Source of the DNA: Juglans regia | Lineage: Eukaryota > Streptophyta > Magnoliopsida > Fagales > Juglandaceae | NCBI RefSeq assembly: GCF_001411555.2 | Contig: NC_049901.1 | Span: 34,606,838-34,670,837 of the forward strand | Direction of reading: 5' to 3' | Length of the DNA: 64,000 nucleotides | Shown: piece after piece, positions 58,601 to 64,000 of the stretch | How positions within the stretch are numbered: position 1 is the stretch's first letter | How the letters are laid out: each line of letters opens with the position of its first letter | Notes under the pieces: model-generated | The model's database searches: none | Told to the model about the DNA's origin: nothing | Seen by the model: only the letters and a program-made list of their open reading frames with translations | Program-made: the position numbers and the translations under genes

Positions 58601-59161
58601 GATTTCAGATTTGGGTTTCTGGGAAGGGGATTTCAAATTTGGGTTTCTGGGAAGGAGGGTTCGTGGAGAAGACGAAAAAGAAGATAGAGAAGACGAAGGG
58701 GATGTGGCTCTGTGTCTTCGTGGAGAAGATTTCATAGAAGATGAAGACAATGACTTCGCTGGTTCGTGGCCTTCTAAGGGTTTGTGGGTTCGAAGGAGAC
58801 CACGAAGAATGACTGTGGAGAAGGCGAAGACTTTGTATGCGGTGGCTTTGTGGGGTGGCCAGTTCGTGGAGGAGTATAGGGCTTCATGGAGGACGATGGG
58901 GCTTCACGGAGAAGAGGAAGAAGAAGACAGAGTGAAGGGTTGGGTCTCGTGGGGATGGACGAAATGGGAAAGGAGGTGAAGTGACCCCTTCTGTATTCGA
59001 GGTCTGTGAGCTAAACGAAGCCGTTTAGCGCTATGAAGTTTAAATTCGTCACCGTTTTCAAACAAGCTGAGCAATGATGCCGTTTCATTAATTACCACGT
59101 CGGACTCGATTTCGCGAGGGTTCTCCTACGCGGTTGTGAGTAGCATTTTTGTTGTCTAAAC

Positions 59162-59376
59162 GCAGGGCGCTTTGGGGCCGAATTACACAAATGTTCGCTA
59201 GAAAGGTTGTGCTCGTTAAAAACTCGGGAGATCCTGAATGCCCTAAAAATTGTCTAAACGTCAACGTTCGACCGCGTTAGCCTGGATTGGGCTCCGACTT
59301 CCAGTAACCTTGCCTATTCCTGTGTTTTCTCAGAACGCGCTCTCACTCTTTCAGTCACGTTCTCCACACAACGAAG
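59162..59376 (+). promoter_or_regulatory. MED20 5' flank and leader, abutting MULE-2
   Basis: Only 215 bp separate the MULE-2 target duplication from the MED20 ATG, so promoter and leader must lie here or inside the transposon. No TATA box is evident. A second TTGTCTAAAC, like the target duplication, occurs near 59250. Confidence 0.4.
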
Positions 59377-61419
59377 ATGCCACTCAAATGGTAAACGAGT
59401 GAGCGATTTCTTTTCTTCTCATTCAATAAATTTTTCTTTGGCTTTGGAAAACATAAAAGAAAATTTCTTTTGGGAAACCCTTTAGAATAAAGCAATACAA
59501 ATTTGAAATTATGTTTTGTTATTGTTTGGGGGAATTTCTCTAGGGTTTTGCACTGGCAGCCCAATGCTGGAAGCACCGTGAATAGCCAAATCCTCAGCGA
59601 AGTCTCGCAGTGTGTGGAGAGCATCAACGGCGTCAAAGAAGGCCGATGGAGAGCCACTCTCACCTTCTACAAGCCCCATACCCGAGGTCATTGCATTTTC
59701 CCTTTCTAATTTTTTCTGTGCTCAGGTTCCTCTATTTTAGTTTTCTCACTTTCTGGAATTTTAATAAAAATTGCCTTCACCAGAGCCGACGCAAGCTTCC
59801 GAGTTTCCGCGTGATTTTCTTGGGATTTCGCTTCCGGAGCAGCCCAGCAAGTACTATCTCATAATTCGCGGGCAGCGCATTGTTCTTGAGGCGGACTCCT
59901 CGATCCAGACGTTGATGGAGAAGCTTCAGTCTTACAAAACCCGCGTTGCGCTTTATTTCGATGTTCGTTTCCTTCTTCCTTCAATCGACTTATAATTTTT
60001 ATCCATTACAAATTTATAATGTAGAAATAGACAATGTTAATAAAAAAATTTGAAGTTTTTTATTGTATCAATCATTGAAACTCGTTTCCACTGGACGGGC
60101 AACTCTAGTAGAGATTTTTGAATTTGTTCTGGTTTAAGAGGCTTATTGTCGTGGTTATGTGTAGGGTTTTCAGTATCAACTTGGTGACTTTCAGCTGAGA
60201 GTGGGAAAAGTTGTTCCTACTCATTCTGAGAATTTGAGAGGGATAGTCATGGAGGTACTGGACAAATGTTGTTAAGTTCTCACCCTTTTGGTAAATTTTT
60301 GAATTGCATTCTTTCTGATTGGTTGGCATCCATTTTGTTTATTATTTACTATTTTAAATCTCATTGATTAAGGTGCATTGGGGTTTGACTGATGAAGTTT
60401 ATGTTGGAGAGTTATGGAATTTGTTGATGTAGCAAGTGCATTTTTATTAATTTGAATGCTTGCTCAAATTGAGGTTTAGCTTTGGACATGTAGATATCGT
60501 ATTTTGACTCTTATTAACTATACCCATGTGGAAAGAAATGCGAAATGTGCTGGTGCTGCATGCTGGTGCTGCATGTTGATTTTTTAATAATGTGTTACTG
60601 ATGTTGTTTTGGTGATCTTTGTTGGAGAATTTCTTAGAGGTTGGAGTTATTTTTAATAAAGCTTTTATTTACTGATAAAAAAAAATATCAGAGGTTGGAG
60701 TAAAAACTGAAGTTGAAAGGTGACAATATGAGACTAGTCCCAAGTTTTATTTGAAGAATGAGGATTGACATTTTGTCACAGTATGAAGCATGGACCTTGT
60801 TGGGTTACCAACCTGCGCTGAATGATTGGTCTTCCCTTTATCCACATGGATTTGAAGTGACTACTGTTGCCCTGAGGTTACTGGATTTATTCTGGTCTTT
60901 AATGCACCTTAATCAAATTTACCCACATGGATTTTATTGATCCTGCGAGGATTTTCACAGTTGTTCTGAAAACCCCCCCTCTCCCTCTCTCTCTCTCTTT
61001 CCAAATTACATACTTATGGTCCTGCAACCCTAAATACCCTGACTGGTTTTCTTCCTTTTTTTTTTCCTTCTGGTGTTATATGATGCATTCGACCATCTAC
61101 ATTAGATTAATGGGTAAATTTGGGGAGTAACCTTTTTTTTTTTGGTGAACCCTTATTGCTCTATTGTTGTTTGCAGGTTGAGTATCTTCCCATTTCTTCT
61201 ATGGAGAAAGGCAGGCAAGTCATGGAAGAGTTTGTTGATATATGGCAAGAAGCTCTGTCAAAAAGATCATTACCGGGACATTTTGTGCATATAGAACCAA
61301 ATTTTGCTGATTATGGTCTCGCAGACAGCTATACTTCCCAACATAGTGCTGTTCAATATGCTACGGTTATGGCTCAACTAATTGCAACAGTTCAAGCAGT
61401 GCAATCAATGAGAAATTAG
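59377..61419 (+). CDS. MED20: Mediator of RNA polymerase II transcription subunit 20
   Basis: MED20 is a head-module subunit of the nuclear Mediator complex (TBP-related fold) that partners MED18. Five exons, 59377-59390, 59544-59686, 59784-59962, 60165-60254 and 61177-61419, keep phase and encode 222 residues, the expected length. The first exon is only 14 nt, and its last codon is completed as Trp across the junction. Conserved plant MED20 stretches include [39 protein letters not shown]- and [10 protein letters not shown] segments, [20 protein letters not shown] and [20 protein letters not shown]. It has no lesion. Intron 4 (922 nt) carries a tiny retroinsertion. MULE-2 sits directly upstream and could influence expression. 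Confidence 0.96.
60648..60689 (+). mobile_element. Very short LINE-tail insertion in MED20 intron 4
   Basis: Forty-two bases ending TTTACTGATAAAAAAAAA(TATC), flanked by the 12-bp duplication AGAGGTTGGAGT (60636-60647, 60690-60701). The terminus matches the LINE 3' end in CTR9 intron 9 (TTTACCGATCAAAAAA). Confidence 0.75.
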
Positions 61420-62019
61420 GAAAGGATAATGGATTTGTGCCATGTATGTGATATGAATAACCGACTCCTTTCCCTCTTTAGGCTTTAATTGATGCATCTT
61501 GAAACCTACTTGCTTTGGGACTAGGTGTAAAGGTATGCAATAGAACAGAAACAAGCAATTGCTCGAGTATTGCAGGCAATTAGAAGTTACTTTCTATGGA
61601 ATGTTTCAAGATATAGAATCACCCAACTTCTTAATACTTTGATAAAATCATTTACTTCGGCTTCAAATCTAAACGAATATTTGAGATTCCACATTGTTTG
61701 TGACATCTGAATAATTGACTGGTTGCGTTGATCTGGAACAAGCTGTGTACAGTAATTGTATAAAAGCTGGAGTAAAAAAAAAAAAAAAGAAGAAAAAAGT
61801 ACAGCAGTCATCAAAGGGCAGCCAAATTATAGATGCCCTAGCATCATCATACAATATTGGCACGTGCCAATGAACAGTATCATCATCATAATACAATTCA
61901 TTTATGAGAGAGAGAGAGGCTGGATGTCCTGACCAGTGCTTGCTTGTATTGCAGAACAACGGCTAGGAACTGTAACAATTCAACTTTCTGCTTTCCAAAT
62001 TAAATAGAAAGCAACATAT
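61420..62019. other. MED20 3' flank, no gene recognised
   Basis: It contains the presumed MED20 3' untranslated region, an A-rich run at 61773-61797 and a GA run at 61908-61918. Confidence 0.5.
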
Positions 62020-62027
62020 TATTACCT

Positions 62028-62201
62028 AAGAGTAATGCTACTTATAAGTTCCAAATAGATAAGTTTTATACAAGTCTTTTGTAAAAAAATGAGTCCCACT
62101 AATAAAGAATAATTTTTTTATACTTTTTTAAGGTGGGGTCTATTTTTTTACAAGGGTTTGCATGAGACTTATCTATTTGAGGCTTGTACAAATCATTTCT
62201 C
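62028..62201. mobile_element. 174-bp fold-back MITE (hAT-like)
   Basis: Flanked by the 8-bp duplication TATTACCT (62020-62027, 62202-62209). The two halves are near-inverted copies: CAAATAGATAAGT...ACAAGTCTTTTGTAAAAAAAT on the left, and the complement CAAATAGATAAGTCTCATGC...CTTGTAAAAAAATAG on the right. Confidence 0.85.
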
Positions 62202-62319
62202 TATTACCTTATTACCAAAAGATAAAAAGCAGCGTTTTCAAATTTCAGAAAAAGACTGATTAATAATGTGGTACATTAGGTGGCTATCTATACATCTACT
62301 AAGTTTATTATAAATGGAT

Positions 62320-63820
62320 TCAGGTTCCAAAGATATATTCAACACCTATATATATATATATATTTATAATATAAGGTAAAGAAATAACATGTTTTTTCCT
62401 ATGCCAAAAGGCATTTGGAAAATCAGAACAAACAATATCAATAAGTTTTTTGTTAAAATCATTGATTTTTGACTGAAGTAGTTTATTAGACAATTGTTCA
62501 GAAATCTTTTTGAATTTGATTTCTTGTTGTAGGAAATTCAAACGTTTTGTTTTTACAGAAAGCAAAGATTTCAAACTTTTGTCAGTATCAATTTCAAATT
62601 TTGAAGCAAATTTAAAATTGACTTTCTGTCCAAAATGATCAGTAGTAATACCATCATTTTCAAAAAGAAATGGATATAAAAAAGAAATAAAAGGAATTCC
62701 TAATATGACCTTATCAGTCATATTTTTAACAAGCATAGAAAGAATTTTAAAACAAATATTATTCTTATAAACATGAGCAGTATTAAACTTATACTTGATC
62801 TTCATCTAAGACCCATTTACGGAGAAAAACTTCTCAGTAGATTTCTCATAATATTTATTAGGAATTATTCATTCCTGAATACAATTCATATCTGATCCAT
62901 CTAGTTCCAATGAAAGAATTTTTTCTTTCATTGTTTGCTAGAGGTTGGTGAAAACTAATTTTAATAGTATTATCCAAATACTGTTGAATGTAATCAAGGT
63001 TAAGCTCATAAGCTAAAACCCTAGTAGGAGGAATTTCATGTTCCAAAGTTCATTCATTGGGAAGAGAAATATCTTTCCAATAAATCATTCTTGGAACTTG
63101 AATGTTCGCATTAGGAGTAGAACTCTGAACTAACAAAATTTTATTTCCTGAAGTTTTCAAAATAGATTTAGGATTCAAATTGATCTTTAAAATCCTGTAA
63201 TAAATGCAGTAAACTATGGCAAGATGTTTACTACATTCTTCCATTTCATAACTAGAAGTTAAAATATATAAAGTCAAAGCTTTCAAAATATTAGGATCAT
63301 CCAAAGCAATAGTTTAATTAGGAAAACAATCAAAGTAGACAGGACCACTAAACAGAGAAGATTGAATCATGCCTAAGAGATTAGTTTCAAATTTCTTGAA
63401 TCGAGCATCTCGTAGACAAAGAAGTATCAAAGCATTGATGTCTTTCCTTGTTAGAGGTTTAACAACAACTTGAATATAACCAATGTGCAAAAATTTGTAA
63501 CCTTTTATCAGAAAATCTTGAATTGATTTTCTGTTAAACAAACAACATTTTTCATGAGTCTTTGAAATAACATAGATTTGTTCAACAGTTTTAACATTAA
63601 ACTCAGCCTTGAAAGCAGACTGAACCCAAGTGGTTTGGTAAATAGATTTGATATCAATTTTTGGAATACTCCAACGATTGAAATCAACATAATCAGTTTC
63701 TTCAACAGAAAAGTCTTCCTCATTAATAATATCATGAGATATACTAGACCTGAAACTAATAGATGAATTAGATCTGAACATCCTATTCATAATGAAATCA
63801 ACCAAAACAAAACTCAGCAC
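62320..63820 (-). pseudogene. Endogenous pararetrovirus fragment (Caulimoviridae-like): movement-protein region then protease / RT start
   Basis: Read on the minus strand, a movement-protein-like (30K family) region spans about 63820-62858 and is broken by a TAA at 63314-63316 and a stop at 62858. It is followed at 62805-62345 by the end of a retroviral-type aspartic protease and the very beginning of a reverse transcriptase. The coat-protein part expected between them is missing or reduced to almost nothing. Coding similarity stops near 62345 in an AT-rich border. The layout recalls the petuvirus/florendovirus type of endogenous caulimovirids, but the genus cannot be set here. Broken frames and missing parts make it non-functional. 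Confidence 0.75.
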
Positions 63821-63835
63821 TTACTAACCCTATAT

Positions 63836-64000
63836 TAAAGATTTTTTTGAAAAGAACATTCCAACTAAAACTCGACCTATTCAAATTAATAGTGAGACTT
63901 TAGAATTTTACAAAAATGAAATTCATGATTTGCTTGCTAAGAAAATTATTAGGCATAGTAAGTCTCATTGGTCTTGTGCTGCTTTTTATGTCTTGAAAAT
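63836..64000 (+). pseudogene. Endogenous pararetrovirus fragment, reverse-transcriptase N-terminal part (runs off the edge)
   Basis: On the plus strand an open stretch resembles the reverse-transcriptase N-terminal region that normally follows directly after the segment ending near 62345 on the other strand. It is therefore head-to-head with the preceding fragment across a ~15-bp junction (63821-63835), the result of rearrangement. It continues beyond the window. Confidence 0.7.

Larger units (their letters stand above)
51211..59151. mobile_element. MULE-2: FAR1/Jittery-type Mutator-like element upstream of MED20
   Basis: A 7941-bp element flanked by TTGTCTAAAC at 51201-51210 and 59152-59161 (10 identical bases, consistent with a 9-bp MULE duplication). 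The ends are AATACTGCTATAGACAACCG and, complemented, CAAAAATGCTACTCACAACCG, with similarity fading over about 70 bp. It contains a FAR1 transposase pseudogene (+) and an intact GRF zinc-finger gene (-) in convergent orientation, the same plan as MULE-1 in mirror image. Its non-coding parts hold several tandem arrays. The right end lies 225 bp upstream of the MED20 start codon. Confidence 0.88.

Noticed and set aside
58493..58979. Long open frames on both strands at the MULE-2 right end
   Set aside because: They arise from GA/TC-rich subterminal sequence similar in style to the MULE-1 ends; no domain and no counterpart frame in MULE-1.

Overview
This window is nuclear DNA of a woody eudicot. 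The introns are short with GT/AG borders, the spacers are AT-rich, and transposable elements are dense. Intergenic repeats built on GATGAGATGAGAT-type motifs resemble a repeat I associate with Fagales (walnut, hickory, oak), so Fagales, perhaps Juglandaceae, is my best guess. No marker gene proves it.

Only two ordinary host genes are clear. At the left, on the minus strand, is the N-terminal ~61% of the Paf1-complex subunit CTR9 (VIP6/ELF8): 17 clean exons between 13711 and 4838, giving 666 in-phase codons. Its C-terminal exons are not visible, so the gene either runs off the left edge through a very long intron holding a LINE fragment (about 1740-4400) or is truncated. At the right, on the plus strand, is a complete five-exon Mediator subunit 20 gene (MED20, 59377-61419).

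Almost everything between them is nested transposons. A LINE (about 17660-31190, minus) was hit by a 670-bp hAT MITE (17969-18638) and by a 7.2-kb hAT element (23002-30247), which itself carries a 354-bp hAT MITE (28175-28528). Every insertion has a perfect 8-bp target duplication. Removing the inserts leaves a ~5.6-kb LINE, the same size as the related LINE at 44030-49584. Next to it is a 1.1-kb Pack-MULE (31391-32536, 9-bp duplication) carrying the promoter-like region and N-terminus of a BAHD acyltransferase gene.

From 36266 to 59151 two large FAR1/Jittery-type Mutator elements lie back to back just upstream of MED20. MULE-1 (36266-51189) and MULE-2 (51211-59151) share one plan: a FAR1-family transposase gene and, convergent to it, a two-exon gene for a small GRF zinc-finger, coiled-coil protein with a C-terminal membrane anchor. 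MULE-1 also contains an intron-bearing fragment of the chloroplast import GTPase gene TOC34, and its transposase intron is interrupted by a LINE whose reverse-transcriptase core is inverted. Both transposase genes are broken; the GRF gene is intact in MULE-2 only. Several terminal regions of these elements hold a hairpin around ACGTGGC.

The right edge (62320-64000) is a rearranged, degraded endogenous pararetrovirus (Caulimoviridae-like) with pieces in head-to-head orientation. Several very short poly(A)-tailed insertions with target duplications are scattered through the CTR9 and MED20 introns. I saw no tRNA, rRNA or CRISPR array.
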